Origin: Arabidopsis thaliana | Lineage: Eukaryota > Streptophyta > Magnoliopsida > Brassicales > Brassicaceae | DNA length: 64,000 nucleotides | Assembly: GCF_000001735.4 (NCBI RefSeq) | Contig: NC_003075.7 | Coordinates: forward strand, 125,001 to 189,000 | Reading direction: 5' to 3' | In this document: piece by piece, positions 33,546-46,649 of the stretch | Numbering within the stretch: position 1 is the stretch's first letter | How the letters are laid out: each line of letters starts with the position of its first letter | Made by a program: the position numbers and the translations under genes | The notes under the pieces: generated by a model | The model's database searches: none | Seen by the model: the letters and a program-made list of their open reading frames with translations, nothing else | Told to the model about the DNA's origin: nothing

Positions 33546-35829
33546 GATAAAGACTAATTGTGTTTCTAAAACAAAATTTATTTTTCTATTTTCTATTTAT
33601 TTAATTTTCCTTCTCATTTTTAGTTGTTTTTATAATATACTAAGCGAGGTAGTATAAATCTAGAATCCTGAACCAGCAGTCAAATATCACTATTTAAAGC
33701 TAACTATTTAGGTTTAATAATACCTTAGGATATTATTACCATTTACGTAAAAAAGTTTGAACCTGGAAAACATATATATCTACGTAGAGTACCGAATATT
33801 CTAAACCATTTAAAATATTTTATAATGATCAACCATGATTGAAATCAAGTAGAAAAACTTGAACAATGATCTTCTAGTTCATTTTAGTTGTTTCACTTAA
33901 AAAGGATTTAAAAAGAGAGTCAACATTGCGTTTTAAATGCATTTTGAGGTTTGGCAAACCATCTACAAGCTATCTGACATCTACAGACTACGTACAGTTG
34001 TGTTCCATTTGTTACAATTACAACAATCAGCTTGTTTGTTTTTGGCAAATTAAGAGTCATGAGTGTGTATACGAAATTACTTTTTGGTGGTCTGAATTTA
34101 TGAATGCAGTTACACTAACCCTTCTTCAAAAATAAAAATGAATGCGGTTATACTAAACTATCAAATATATCTACTAGCAAATATGAAACTACATTCAGTA
34201 ACAGTGATCTCTCTTTTTGGATACAAGATGAAACATTGTTCTCTTCTCATGCTCTAAATAGAAAATACTCTACGAAATGAAAATGTATGTCATCTTATAA
34301 GAACTATACATTTTTACTCCGATGGTTAATTCTTTGAAGGATTCTCGACAGTTTAGAAGTCTGCAAAAAATATAATCTCATAAGAAAAAAATTCTAAGTC
34401 TCTTGATACAATGCATATAGAAACTGACAAATAATCGAAGAAATTGTACTTGAGCCCATTACGACTATTGAAAATTCTGATTTTGGATGAATTCAGCGGA
34501 AACTACAAATTTAAGAGTACTTTATGTGTATAATATGAAGCCTATATATATAGAATTACTAATGTAATAAAATAAGAACCGGTGAAAAGGGGGACAAGAT
34601 CACAAGGTTTTCGCATTCAGTGCCTTTACAGAGTTATATATTTGATGATGTTATTGCTTACTTGCCTAATAGTACTATACTACTATATATATCTAAGGTA
34701 ACACATGTATATATATGTCACATAGACATTACTAGTATATATTATGTACTTCTATCATATATTTATGATATTGCAGTTGCAGCGTACACAAGTCAGCTCC
34801 TTTTGACTTTTACATCTCATGAATGCATTGCCATGACATCTAATCTTACTCGAGATTTGTGCATGCACATTATTCACTTTTGTCTTTTGCAATTTTTGTT
34901 ATTGTAAAAAAAGGAAAAACAAATGTAAAAGAGAGAGAGACCAGAAAGGTCTAACTAAACCTAAAGAGTCAATGAAATGTGTTTCTTTCTTGTGGGATTA
35001 ATCAATTCACTCTTTAACACTTCTTTATACCATTGAAGAAATTAGATGAAAGAGTCACGAGTTGCTTACCAAATCCCTCACAAGAATTGAGAACTGATAA
35101 ACCAAATTGAGAAGATTAAATATCACGTCTCCTTTTGATCTCTATTATAATTAATCGAAAATAAAAATAAGAGTTTTCAACAAAACGTGATCATTGGTTT
35201 ACGATCACTTGCAAAGTCAAACCTAAAACGTAGCATTAGTACACTAACCTTAAATACTAATTATATCATGCAAACCCTAATGTCATTACCTAACTATACA
35301 TGTGTAATGTGTTCAACAGATCTTCTTAACCCACATTAGATCAATATTAAACAATAAAAAGATTCTTATATATTCTACTACTTACTTCTTCTTATTCCCA
35401 TCCATATTTTTCTGTGCCTTTAGGTTCTCAACTAATCTCATTTAATTTAGCTAGCACACAGAGAAACACACACGTATATAAATAATATGATAACACACAA
35501 AAAGACTCATATATATAAATAATTAGAGTCATTAAATGTGGATTCATCATTAAATGAAACAACTCTTCTTCTCTGTACAATTTCTCTTCACACCTTCACC
35601 AAATTCTTTGACTTCAAAAATCTTATAAAATTTATATATCTCCAAAACCATAAAACCAAAACGAGTTTTCACAAATAAATTACTTAGTTGAAATTTCAAA
35701 TCTCATTCAATTAGGGTACACTCTCTCAACAATCCACATTAATGAGGGTTGCTGCTTCTGATGGCTAGCAGTAACAGTTTTATCGCCTCCACTTCTTAAT
35801 GCCATCTTTTTCCTCTTCCCTCTCCTTCT

Positions 35830-35841
35830 CTATATATATTT
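35830..35841 (+). promoter_or_regulatory. TATA box of CYP86A2
   Basis: CTATATATATTT lies about 120 bp upstream of the ATG (35951), after a CT-rich stretch. Confidence 0.5.
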
Positions 35842-35950
35842 TCTGACTCTGCAAAACCTTAATTCATCCATCTCTCAAACACCATTTTTGGAAACACCAT
35901 TTCATATTCCTTAAACTTTTCCATTTTAGTATCATTTCATATTCATTGAT

Positions 35951-37778
35951 ATGGATGTCTCCAACACGATGCTCCTTGTAGCTGTTGTTGCAGCTTACTG
36001 GCTATGGTTCCAGCGGATCTCAAGGTGGCTAAAGGGTCCACGTGTTTGGCCAGTTTTGGGCAGTCTTCCGGGTCTGATCGAGCAGCGTGACCGTATGCAC
36101 GACTGGATCACTGAGAACCTCCGTGCGTGTGGCGGCACTTATCAGACATGTATCTGCGCCGTACCTTTCTTGGCAAAAAAGCAAGGTCTCGTGACCGTCA
36201 CGTGCGATCCCAAGAACATCGAACACATGCTCAAGACCAGGTTCGACAACTACCCTAAAGGTCCTACGTGGCAAGCCGTGTTCCATGACTTCCTCGGCCA
36301 AGGTATCTTCAACTCCGACGGTGACACTTGGCTCTTCCAGCGTAAAACCGCCGCTCTTGAATTCACCACCAGGTACGTACTTACCTTAACCGGTCCGGAC
36401 CGGGCATTCTTTCATGCATGTACAATTCACAATTGGTCCGACTGAACCAAATTGAATTTTCTTATCTTAATTATGTCTTTCTTTGGTTCGGTTATCTAAA
36501 TTGTCGGCTAAATTAAGGAATTGGCTTCTGTGATGCAGGACGTTGAGGCAAGCGATGGGTCGGTGGGTGAACCGGGGAATCAAGCTCCGGTTTTGTCCAA
36601 TTCTCGAAACGGCTCAGAACAATTACGAGCCGGTTGATCTCCAAGACTTAATACTACGGCTCACATTCGACAACATTTGCGGTTTAGCATTCGGTAAAGA
36701 CACTCGAACCTGCGCACCGGGACTTCCCGAGAACGGTTTCGCCTCGGCTTTCGACCGAGCCACCGAAGCTTCTCTCCAGCGGTTTATTCTACCAGAGTTT
36801 CTATGGAGGCTGAAGAAATGGCTTGGACTCGGCTTAGAAGTCAGCTTGAGCCGGAGCCTAGGAGAGATCGATGGGTATTTAGATGCTGTCATTAATACAC
36901 GTAAGCAAGAATTGCTGAGTCAGCGAGAGAGTGGGGTCCAGCGTCACGACGATCTCCTCTCTCGTTTCATGAAGAAGAAAGACCAGTCGTACAGCGAGAC
37001 GTTCTTACGACACGTGGCGCTTAACTTCATCCTAGCTGGACGTGACACGTCATCAGTAGCGTTGAGCTGGTTTTTCTGGCTCATCACGACGCATCCGACG
37101 GTTGAGGATAAGATCGTCCGCGAGATATGCTCCGTTCTGATTGAGACACGTGGAACCGATGTATCGTCGTGGACGGCGGAGCCGTTGGAATTCGATGAGG
37201 TCGACCGGTTGGTTTACCTGAAGGCCGCGCTCTCTGAGACGTTGAGGCTTTACCCGTCGGTGCCGGAAGATTCAAAGCACGTCGTGAACGACGATATCTT
37301 ACCGGACGGAACTTTCGTACCGGCGGGATCGTCGGTGACTTATTCGATCTACGCGGCGGGGAGGATGAAGAGCACGTGGGGAGAGGATTGCTTGGAATTC
37401 AAACCGGAGAGGTGGATCTCGCCGGACGATGGAAAATTCGTGAATCACGATCAGTACCGATTCGTGGCGTTTAACGCCGGACCTAGGATCTGTCTAGGAA
37501 AAGATCTAGCGTATCTGCAGATGAAGACGATCGCGGCGGCGGTTTTACTCAGGCATAGACTAACGGTGGCGCCGGGACACAAGGTGGAGCAGAAGATGTC
37601 GTTGACTTTGTTCATGAAGAACGGACTTTTGGTCAACGTGCACAAGAGGGATTTGGAAGTGATGATGAAGAGTCTCGTACCCAAAGAGAGAAACGACGTC
37701 GTTGTTCTTAACGGAAAATGCAACGGCGGTATCGGTGAAGGCGTCGCCGTTAATGCGGCTGTGGCGGTTGCCGTGTAA
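35951..37778 (+). CDS. CYP86A2: Cytochrome P450 CYP86A2 (fatty acid omega-hydroxylase, ATT1)
   Basis: Exons 35951-36372 and 36539-37778 join within an Arg codon to 553 residues. An N-terminal ER anchor (residues 5-22) is followed by the P450 fold. It has I-helix AGRDTSS (about 306), K-helix ExxR in [15 protein letters not shown] (about 373), PERW and the heme loop [17 protein letters not shown] (Cys about 458). I recognise it as CYP86A2/ATT1, which omega-hydroxylates fatty acids for cutin; its loss affects the cuticle and alters type III gene induction in Pseudomonas. A TATA box lies about 120 bp upstream. It sits about 12 kb from GPAT8, the acyltransferase acting on omega-oxidised acyl chains. 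The C-terminus has an Ala/Val-rich tail. Confidence 0.95.
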
Positions 37779-38152
37779 TGCAGCTTCTCGGGTTGATAAC
37801 ATTTTTATAGTAATTAATACATACATTTACCTTTGGGTTTTGTGATTGTTGTGTAAAACAGTAAAAAAAATGATTTCGTTGTGCTATGTAAACTTTGTAA
37901 GCAAATACTCTTCTTCCTAAAGTAAAAAAGTTTGATTGTTTTTGTTTTGGTTTCTTTTTCTCCATCCCCATCAAATTGTAAGCTTCAAAAGAGTCAAGTT
38001 CCAAAAAAATACATCTTTTCTTTAACATGTTACTTTATGAAACAGACCAGCGAACCATTTTGATCTCACTATCAGATCAAATTTATAAGCAGAGAAAGAA
38101 CAAATATAAAGCTTCCTCACACAATTTCACTGCAGCTATTAGTTTCTTGGTT

Positions 38153-41111
38153 CTAGTCGAGAATTTTTTCTCCGGTTGCGAACAAGTTCCAGACCAGAGT
38201 TCCAATTAGATACAGTGCAACTGCTACTTTGAACACATCATCCCATGAACCTAAATGTTTAGGTAAAAACCAAACAACATGGTTAATAATAGTCGGAAGT
38301 ACTATAATTTGTCCACCTTATGGTTGGCAAGAATGTGAATAAAGATAGAAGATACCTCGTTGGAGGATGTAACCAGTAGCTGCAGTGCCAAAGACACCAG
38401 CTAGGACTCCTGCTGTGTTTGATAGTCCTAAGAGTACACCCTGCGAGCCAAGCCATAGTTAATGAAGTGGAACAAGTTTGGTGACAAAGTAATAAAAGAG
38501 AAAGAATTGATGTTTATCTCACAGCGTATCGTGGGCCAATGTCTTGATGATTAGAGTAGAGACCCGACTGAGAGAATGCATCAGAGCCCTGTTGGGGACA
38601 ACATGAGTCTTTATGTCAGAGCTGTACACAACTCATGAATTTTTCTAAGGGTGACAACTGTTTCTTTTTGTAGCCGACATTGCATTTAAGTTGGGGTTCA
38701 ATTATAGTTGTACTCTCACAAGAATAATCTTGTGTCGGCAGGTGTGAAATAAAAAACGGCAAACATGTTTTTAACAGTTCCAAACTTATCCATAATTCTA
38801 TGGCTCTTTCAATCATATGATCTATTGACACCAATACCTGACTGCATGCCATGCAGAGAACTGCCATTGCTGGAGTTTTGACATGGCTCAGCTGACTCAG
38901 GAAGAAGGCAGGGCCTAGAAAACCAATTGATTGCATAATCTGCAATAATCAAGAGTTTATTAGTCGTGAGTATCCTTTGGAGTAGCCATAATAGATTCAT
39001 GAGAGTAGTTTATTGGTATAAAGGGTTTGTTGTCACTCCTTTAACTGAAAGCAGCATAACAAGTTTGGCCTTTTGAGGTAGTAGAGACATGTAAATGATC
39101 AGAAAGTGAAAGAGTGTATTTCTTGCCTTTCGAACGTTTGTAATTGAAAGACCTCTGCTCACAAGAGTATCAGCAATCCAACCTCCAATATTAGCAAAAA
39201 CAGCCATGGTTAGCCATGGCAAAACGCATAGTAGCCCGGATTCAGTGAGGTTGAACTTCAAGACCTGCAGCGTGATCAAAGACCAACAATAGAGAGGAGT
39301 CTCTTTACTTGTTCACAAAAAATATTAAACAGTAAGGATATAACTGAAGCTGAACTCCGTGCCTGATTGTAATATGTGGGCATCCATGTCAATAGTATGA
39401 AAGTTCCCCAATTATGGCAGAAGTGGGAAATTATGAGAGCCCAGACTGGGGGTTTAGACAGTATTAGCTTCCATGGAATCACTGTAACAGGTTCCCTTGG
39501 TTTGCTACCTCCCAGTATAACCTTTTTTTCTTCTTCACTTAGGTCCGGGTCATCCTTGGGAGAGCTATATGCCTGAGAAGAATTAAAAAGGTGTTTAAAA
39601 TATAAATCTCTTGGAGGTTTTGTAGATCTCAGATATTTAGCTTATGTCATGAAGAGGAGTTCATACAAATTTTAGCCATAGCAAAAACCATATACTTCCG
39701 AGGGAGCCAAACGAGTAGAAAACAGATGGCCATCCGAACTTGGTGATTAGCATAGGAGAGAATGCCAATCCTGTGACGGAACCAAGATACATGCCACTAT
39801 AGACCAGTGCAAGCGATCTGCTTCTCTCTGAGACAGGGATCCATTTAGAAAGCATGTTGTTCATAGCAGGCATTGCAACACCCTGAAGCAAAGGTAGACA
39901 GAACCAGCTAGTGAGAAGTTGTACAGGTCTGAGACAAGTATAGCAAGAGAAAAGAAGAACAGAAGAGGCCAACCTCGCCAATGCCCATGAACGCCCGCAC
40001 TACAAGCAAAAAAGGAAGACCAAGTCTAGCAGCAATAGGTGTCATAATAGTGGCAAAGGACCACCAGACAACACCAAAACCTAAAACAACCTTCCCGCCA
40101 AACTTATCTGCCCATATACCTCCCAGAATCTATGTCCAAGAGAAGATGAGCTAAAGTTAGAATAAATATACCCTCTCTTTCGAGTTCTATAAAAGATCAG
40201 ATTCTACAGAGAGTGATAGTATTAGACCTGACCTGAGTAAGTAAATAGCCCCAGAAGAAAGAGGACTGAATTAAGCCAACAGTTGCACTACTCCAGTTAT
40301 ATTCTTGTGACATGGGAAGAATTGCAATGCTCATGTTCACCTGCCACAAGCATCTCTCATTAAGTAATATATATCTTACTTCTTCAGATAAGTAGAGAAA
40401 ATAAGCAAGATATACAACTTACACGGTCCATATTGCAAAGAAGAAAAGACGAAAAGCATAACAAGACGATCACCCAGCGTCTAGGAAACTGCTGCCACCA
40501 TGGAGATGCGTTCTGTAGATTTCCTTCAACTAAAATAGCTTCAGCTGAGCCATCAGCCGATGGCACAACTCCTTCCGTGATATCTGACTCCTCTGATTTG
40601 TAGTAAGCACGAGATCTGTTGATCTTGATACTGTTCCTAAACCTAATTACACTGTCCATTCTTGGTTGAAGGAAACATCCAAAACTTCTTCTCATGTGTC
40701 CCGATTCATGATGTAAACTAGCTTGCAGAGGTTGATGATTACGGCACAACAATGCTACAAAGATTAAGAAAATGCTTAAGCACAAATTGCATAATATAGC
40801 TAGGTAGAGAGGTATAAAAGATACCGATATATACCATTTGGAAAAAGCTTGGAAACCTCTGCACCACTTTTTCCAAGTCTCTGACAACCATTGCCTACAA
40901 AGTAAAGCAATCTTAGCAAATTTGGAAGCAATGCACACATTAGTGATATCGTTCGCTACACAGAAGCAAGCTACGCTCAAGCCTAATCACTAACATAATC
41001 CGATAAACAACTAAAAAGCCCTAACAGATTCAAAAAGAGGAGGGGGATAGATATACCTGAGCCGATGAAGGAACCGAAGTTCCGATTTGAAATCAAGCCA
41101 CCGAGGGCCAT
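38153..41111 (-). CDS. PHT4;4: Plastid anion/ascorbate transporter PHT4;4 (ANTR2)
   Basis: Twelve exons on the minus strand (41111-41057, 40894-40835, 40754-40423, 40340-40233, 40129-39974, 39882-39667, 39572-39363, 39264-39127, 38939-38838, 38588-38523, 38440-38356, 38250-38153) give 541 residues. The first 105 or so residues are basic and Ser-rich, a chloroplast transit peptide (MALGGLISNRNFGSFIGS). Then come twelve MFS helices with the SLC17/ANTR words GYLLTQILGGIWADKFGGK and NWGTFILLTWMPTYYNQ. I recognise it as PHT4;4, reported as a chloroplast-envelope ascorbate transporter and also Pi transporter. Two introns use GC donors (39362 and 39126; see findings). A G-box and a TGACGTCA site lie upstream. 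Confidence 0.92.
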
Positions 41112-41305
41112 GTTGCTTCTCAGAACAAAAATGTCAAGGGAAGAAGGAGAAGAAGAAGAGAGAAGGATTCAAGCTTCTTCCATAGAAGCGGAGTAAACGA
41201 AGGAACCTTTGGATAAAGCCGAGAGAGAGACTGAGAGACGCTGAAGCGGGAAAATCCCTCTCTATTGGGGAAGGAAGGAAGAGGAAAGGGGGGTCGATAT
41301 AGTGA

Positions 41306-41473
41306 CACGTGGCACATCATCTTCTACTCGTTGGAACCTCCGTTCTGTTCTCATTTCATGAATCTACCCCCACGTTGCAAAGAGGAAACATGGGTACTAT
41401 TGGTTAATGGCAGGGGTATTATTGGAAGTTATTGTGGAAAATATCTGAGCCGTTACCGCCGAAGATGACGTCA
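41306..41473. promoter_or_regulatory. G-box and TGACGTCA sites upstream of PHT4;4
   Basis: CACGTG (within ACACGTGGCA, an ABRE/G-box) lies at 41306-41311 and the palindrome TGACGTCA at 41466-41473, about 195 and 355 bp upstream of the PHT4;4 ATG. Both are bZIP (HY5/ABF/TGA-type) sites, plausible for a light-regulated plastid gene. The role is inferred. Confidence 0.5.
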
Positions 41474-42958
41474 CCTTTAGAGAAATAGAGAGAGCTGACA
41501 AAAGAAAAAGGTAGGTTGGTTAATATATTGGGCTTACAATCTCATTTGTATTTTTGATGGGCTTAAAAATAAAATTGTCTTCTACATTTTTTTGTTTCCA
41601 TTTGTTCAAAGTTCCAACTGCTGAAAAGTGAAAACAAAGAGACATTTATTGCTAAAGTGCAGCCCATAAAATAACTAAAATACTAAAATTAAGCACTAAA
41701 ATTGTACAACAATGTCATTAGTTTTTACTAAAATCTTGAGGATTTGTCATTTTGAACACTTAAAACTGTATGTATATATAAAATGTTTTTGCAAAATATG
41801 TACTTTAAACCAAATACTAAATTTTAAAAACAAATCTAACCGACTATATCCACGTATTAACTGGTATCTATTATTAACTAAAAATGGCAAATTCACAAAC
41901 TATATGGAAAATTGCAAAATCAACAAATGTCACTTTCAAAAGTGGCTTTCTCATAATTGATTCTTTTTATAAAAAAAAAAAATGAGACATATATTAATAT
42001 ATATAACAACTTTGGTGACTATAAGCTCTTAGAGTAAAACAAAGTCACTATATTAAATTTTGAGAAGAAAAATAATCCTGGAAACCTTAATGTTTTATGA
42101 TACAATTTTACACATAGATATATAATTACATACTTTGACCAGACACATATTTTTTAAAAAAAAATCTCCAGTCAGTGGCTATTTGATAAAGCCACTAAAA
42201 ATTCTTGACCAATTTTGTGGCCACTATATTGCTTATAGTATAAATCATTCACAATTTGGATCATAGGTTTTATTCATCAATTTTGTCCAAAAAAAAACTT
42301 AAAATTTTGTCAAAAAACTATAGTATAAAATAGGTTTTGTCAAAAAAACTTAAAATTATGCTATTTGTGAAAATTTCTCTTTTATCTATTTTTAAATTAC
42401 TTTGTTAATTAATAGTGCTATATTCTTAATTCTTGTATAAAAATGTGTTATTCTTGCAAATCACCCTCTAATTTTTCTGATATATTTTCCAAAATAAAAT
42501 AACTCTTCATCTTCCTCACTCACTCTCTCTCTACTCCACTCTTCATCAAGCGTTGAGTCATCGCCGTGTTGTTCCTTTTCCTTCCCTCTCTAGCGTAAGC
42601 TCCAGATTTCTTCTATTCTCTGTTTTCACAGTGAAATCTCTCGTTTAATGAATTTTTTCGATTCCCCTATGCATTTCGTGATTTAACGCCTTTACTCACT
42701 TGTTACTTAAAAATATATTTTTGATTTCGCTAGGTTCCTTATCATGCATGCGTCACTCTCTTAGCTCAATTTTGTAAATGCTGTATCACTTTCGTCTCTT
42801 TTGCTTTATCCAGTGTCAATTTTGTTTTGTTTGTTAAGTTGTTGCCTAGGGTTTCTCTTGCTCGTGGGATTGCCTAGAAATTGAGTCTCTTTTGGGCCTT
42901 ATTTTGTTCTTCTTCTCTGTTTTTGTAACATTCTTTTTCTCCAGGTAAAGCAGGTACG
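41474..42958. other. Divergent intergenic region between PHT4;4 and FDM2
   Basis: AT-rich, with short internal repeats of the GTCAAAAAAACTTAAAAT type at 42280-42360. The FDM2 leader seems to begin near 42500 (CT-rich start, ACTCTCTCTCTACTCC) and may carry a 5'-UTR intron ending TTCTCCAG near 42945. No other gene is seen. Confidence 0.5.
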
Positions 42959-45448
42959 ATGGACATTTCTGATGAAGAGTCTGAGATCAGCGAGTCAGAG
43001 ATTGAGGAGTATTCTAAAACACCCTACCACCTTTTACGCAGTGAGACTTACTACAAGGTGAAGGTGAATGGACGGCTCAGATGCCCCTTTTGTGTAGGCA
43101 AGAAGAAGCAAGATTACAAGTACAAGGAGTTGCATGCACATGCTACTGGTGTTTCCAAAGGTTCTGCCACCAGAAGTGCTTTACAGAAGTCTAATCATCT
43201 TGCTTTAGCTAAGTTTTTAGAGAATGATCTTGCTGGTTATGCAGAACCTCTTCCACGCCCTCCGGTTGTTCCTCCTCTGTTAGACGAGACTGAACCAAAT
43301 CCTCATAACGTCTATGTCTGGCCATGGATGGGGATTGTTGTTAACCCTTTGAAAGAAACGGATGACAAGGAGCTTCTACTTGATTCAGTATATTGGCTGC
43401 AGACCCTTTCCAAATTCAAGCCTGTTGAAGTGAATGCCTTTTGGGTCGAACAAGATTCGATTGTTGGGGTTATTGCTAAGTTTGACAGTGACTGGAGTGG
43501 GTTTGCTGCTGCCACAGAGCTTGAAAAGGAATTTGAGACCCAAGGGTCCTGCAAAAAAGAGTGGACTGAGAGGAGTGGAGATTCAGAGTCAAAGGCTTAT
43601 GGTTGGTGTGCACGTGCAGACGACTTTCAATCTCAAGGTCCAATAGGTGAGTACCTCTCCAAGGAGGGAACGCTAAGAACAGTTTCAGATATTTTGCAAA
43701 ACAATGTGCAGGATAGAAACACTCTTCTGGACGTACTTTCAAATATGATTGATATGACAAACGAAGATCTGAACAAGGCCCAACACAGTTACAACAGGAC
43801 GGCAATGTCACTGCAAAGGGTCCTAGATGAGAAAAAAAACTTGCACCAAGCTTTTGCTGAAGGTATTTACTCACACACTGATATGTTTCCGACTCATATA
43901 GCATTTAGGGTATCTGACTATTTTTTGTACTTTATCTCCTCTCAGAAACAAAGAAGATGCAGCAGATGTCACTTCGCCATATCCAGAGAATCCTATATGA
44001 TAAAGAGAAGCTAAGAAATGAACTGGATCGTAAGATGCGGGACTTGGAGTCTCGGGCCAAACAATTGGAAAAACATGAAGCACTAACTGAACTGGAGAGG
44101 CAAAAGCTTGATGAAGACAAGAGAAAGGTAATATCGTCTTCAGTATGATACATAGGAAACAATCAGTCTGTTCATATGTATGCATTTCTCTTTTCCAAGG
44201 AACCAATGATCATTTTTATGTTGTTTTTTTTGCTTTGACAGAGTGATGCTATGAACAAATCCCTACAGTTAGCCTCACGTGAGCAGAAAAAGGCTGACGA
44301 AAGCGTCTTGAGACTTGTAGAAGAACATCAGGTATATTCCTTCATAGCACACTACTTAAACTGACCAACTTTACCTACCTGTTTTGTGTCTGAGTTTGAA
44401 ACTCTCTCTTTGCCAGAGGCAAAAAGAAGATGCTTTGAACAAGATCCTTCTGCTTGAGAAGCAGCTAGACACCAAACAGACACTGGAAATGGAGATTCAA
44501 GAGCTAAAAGGCAAATTACAAGTGATGAAGCATCTGGGGGATGATGATGATGAGGCGGTCCAGACGAAAATGAAAGAGATGAATGATGAGCTGGATGACA
44601 AGAAAGCTGAGTTAGAAGATCTAGAAAGTATGAACTCAGTCCTGATGACAAAAGAACGCCAAAGCAATGATGAGATACAAGCAGCGCGGCAAAAAATGAT
44701 TGCGGTACAGATTTCTAATGCTTTAGTGTTCTTGGGTACTGATAGAGTTGCATTTTTGCCATTATCTAGTATTTTAGAATACTCAAAAGATTGCTCTTTG
44801 ATCCAGGGTTTGACAGGATTGTTGGGTGCCGAGAGCGATATCGGAGTAAAAAGGATGGGAGAACTTGATGAGAAACCTTTCCTGGATGTTTGCAAGCTGA
44901 GATATTCTGCAAATGAAGCTAGGGTTGAAGCTGCCACCCTTTGCTCTACATGGAAGGAGAACCTTAAGAATCCATCATGGCAACCATTCAAGCGTGAAGG
45001 AACCGGGGACGGAGCAGAGGTAGGTTCATTCCTTTTACAAGTCTTTTATATGACTTTGAAAAGTATCTGGTCTTTCTCCCTCTCTGGGCCACTGTTTTAG
45101 TTAAATATGGAGTAACCTGTGATTTCTGTGAACGTTGATACTTGTATACATATGTTGGTACAACTGTTTTTGTTTTTGTGAGTTAGCGGTAATGGTGTTA
45201 GATGTTAATGGTTACAGGAAGTGGTAGACGAGGATGATGAGCAGCTGAAGAAGCTTAAAAGAGAGTGGGGAAAAGAGGTGCATAACGCAGTAAAAGCAGC
45301 TCTTGTGGAGATGAATGAGTATAATGCAAGTGGTCGGTACCCGACTTCAGAACTGTGGAACTTCAAAGAAGGAAGAAAAGCCACTCTCAAGGAAGTGATT
45401 ACGTTCATTTCAACCGACATAAAAAATCTGAAACGCAAAAGAACCTGA
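42959..45448 (+). CDS. FDM2: FACTOR OF DNA METHYLATION 2 (XS/XH domain protein)
   Basis: Six coding exons (42959-43862, 43946-44127, 44242-44331, 44417-44704, 44807-45019, 45218-45448) give 635 residues, all in frame. An acidic N-terminus is followed by a zf-XS finger (CPFC, Cys42/45, with His59/61), an XS domain (about 115-225, WPWMGIVVNPLKE), a long coiled coil (about 260-470) and a C-terminal XH domain (about 475-635, LGAESDIGVKRMGELDEKPF). This is the IDN2/FDM architecture: dsRNA-binding partners in RNA-directed DNA methylation acting with IDN2 downstream of siRNA production. Intron 4 (102 nt) is a multiple of three and has no in-frame stop. A 3'-UTR intron fits about 45452-45715. Confidence 0.92.
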
Positions 45449-46649
45449 AGGTATGCTAAATCTTCTTCAGTTGACACAGGTCTCCTTATATAGCTTATAT
45501 AGTAATGTGCTGGTCCAAAACTACGTACACTACATAATCCGAGAAACGTGTAAAAGGTTTAGGGTAGAAACTCGTCAAGAAAATACTGCAGAGGCATGAT
45601 CTCTTTTGTTGACTTCAGTTAAAGAACTTGTCAATTATGATCTGGTCTGGCTTTGGTCTTGCGCCATTTTGATTTGAACTGAAGAATCCAATGGTCTTCT
45701 ACTTTTGGTTGCAGGATTGGAGAAGCAGGAAGAAGAAGAAGAATATTAAATGGTTAAGCTTTTTGTCTAATAAAATTATTAGGATGCTCGTATGCTCTCT
45801 ATGGAGACTAATTTCTTAAACCTTTTGATTTGAAAGAATTCGAATCTGTAATTATTGTAATCTTGGTTTATGCTTTTTGTTTTAAGTTCTTGTTAAAAGC
45901 CACCTAAAATGATGATCAAACAAGTTTGTGTTAAGATTATTTTGGCATGTAACATAGTCAATAATCTTTTTATTAAGGTTTCTTCTTGGCTTATTTTGGA
46001 CGAGTTAGGCAGTATCTTAATAGTAGTAACAAAGCTTTAGTTTTTGTAGTTCATAAGTCAAAAGCTTTGAACAAAACAGTGTTATCTTCTATACCAGACA
46101 CAAAAACTGTGTTGTTTATATAGTTAAATCATCCTGAAGCAATGTGACTAAATTTTTTGTAACCAAGCTATATTTGCATTGCTATGGTCTTGTTTTGTGA
46201 CCAACAGACTTGGATGCAAAGTAGGTATAACTTGCTAAATGTCTGATTTTGGAAATAACTTATGAAGAGAAAATCTTCATTTGGTAAGAGTTGTTTTCTC
46301 AATGTAACAGTTTACTCATCATTTTCAAACTCCAACTCTCACAGAACACAATCAAGTTACAAAGTGCAGATGCTTATGGTTGGGAAGCTTTACCTAACAA
46401 TGGTACAAGGCGGTTTTGTCAGGAACATAGATTCGTTCTTGGAGTTGGTACAAGAACTTCTAAAAGACAAAGATGAGGTATAATAAGGACAAGTTGACGA
46501 ATAAAAAAATAAATATTATAACGTAGAGAATCTTTCAACCCCAAAAAAACAAACCAGAAAGAATCAAATCCTAAATCCGAAAAACAAAAGAAAGCATTAT
46601 GCATAGCATTACGATACAAAAAACCGACAAATCTAAGTAACTAGTAGCT
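45449..46649. other. FDM2 3' region / convergent intergenic
   Basis: Contains a likely 3'-UTR intron of FDM2 (CTGAAG|GTATGC at 45451/45452 to TTGCAG near 45715), then AT-rich sequence with no supported gene. The stop codon lies only three bases before the 3'-UTR junction, so nonsense-mediated decay is not expected. Confidence 0.5.

Larger units (their letters stand above)
31091..35950. other. Gene-poor AT-rich region
   Basis: Nearly 5 kb without an intact gene. It holds the cysteine-rich exon (31574-31825), a (GT)n run near 31909-31922, a LINE remnant (about 32890-33545) and unassigned AT-rich DNA. The last 400 bp form the CYP86A2 promoter, including pyrimidine-rich leader sequence. Confidence 0.6.

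Noticed and set aside
34620-34907. 95-codon frame in the gene-poor region
   Set aside because: No proper ATG start, AT-rich codons, hydrophobic random-looking sequence.
40384-40980. 198-codon continuous frame in PHT4;4
   Set aside because: It runs through real introns; splice signals and the known protein favour the spliced exons instead.
43476-43904. 142-codon minus-strand frame opposite FDM2
   Set aside because: Overlaps a well-supported XS-domain exon; no recognisable motif.
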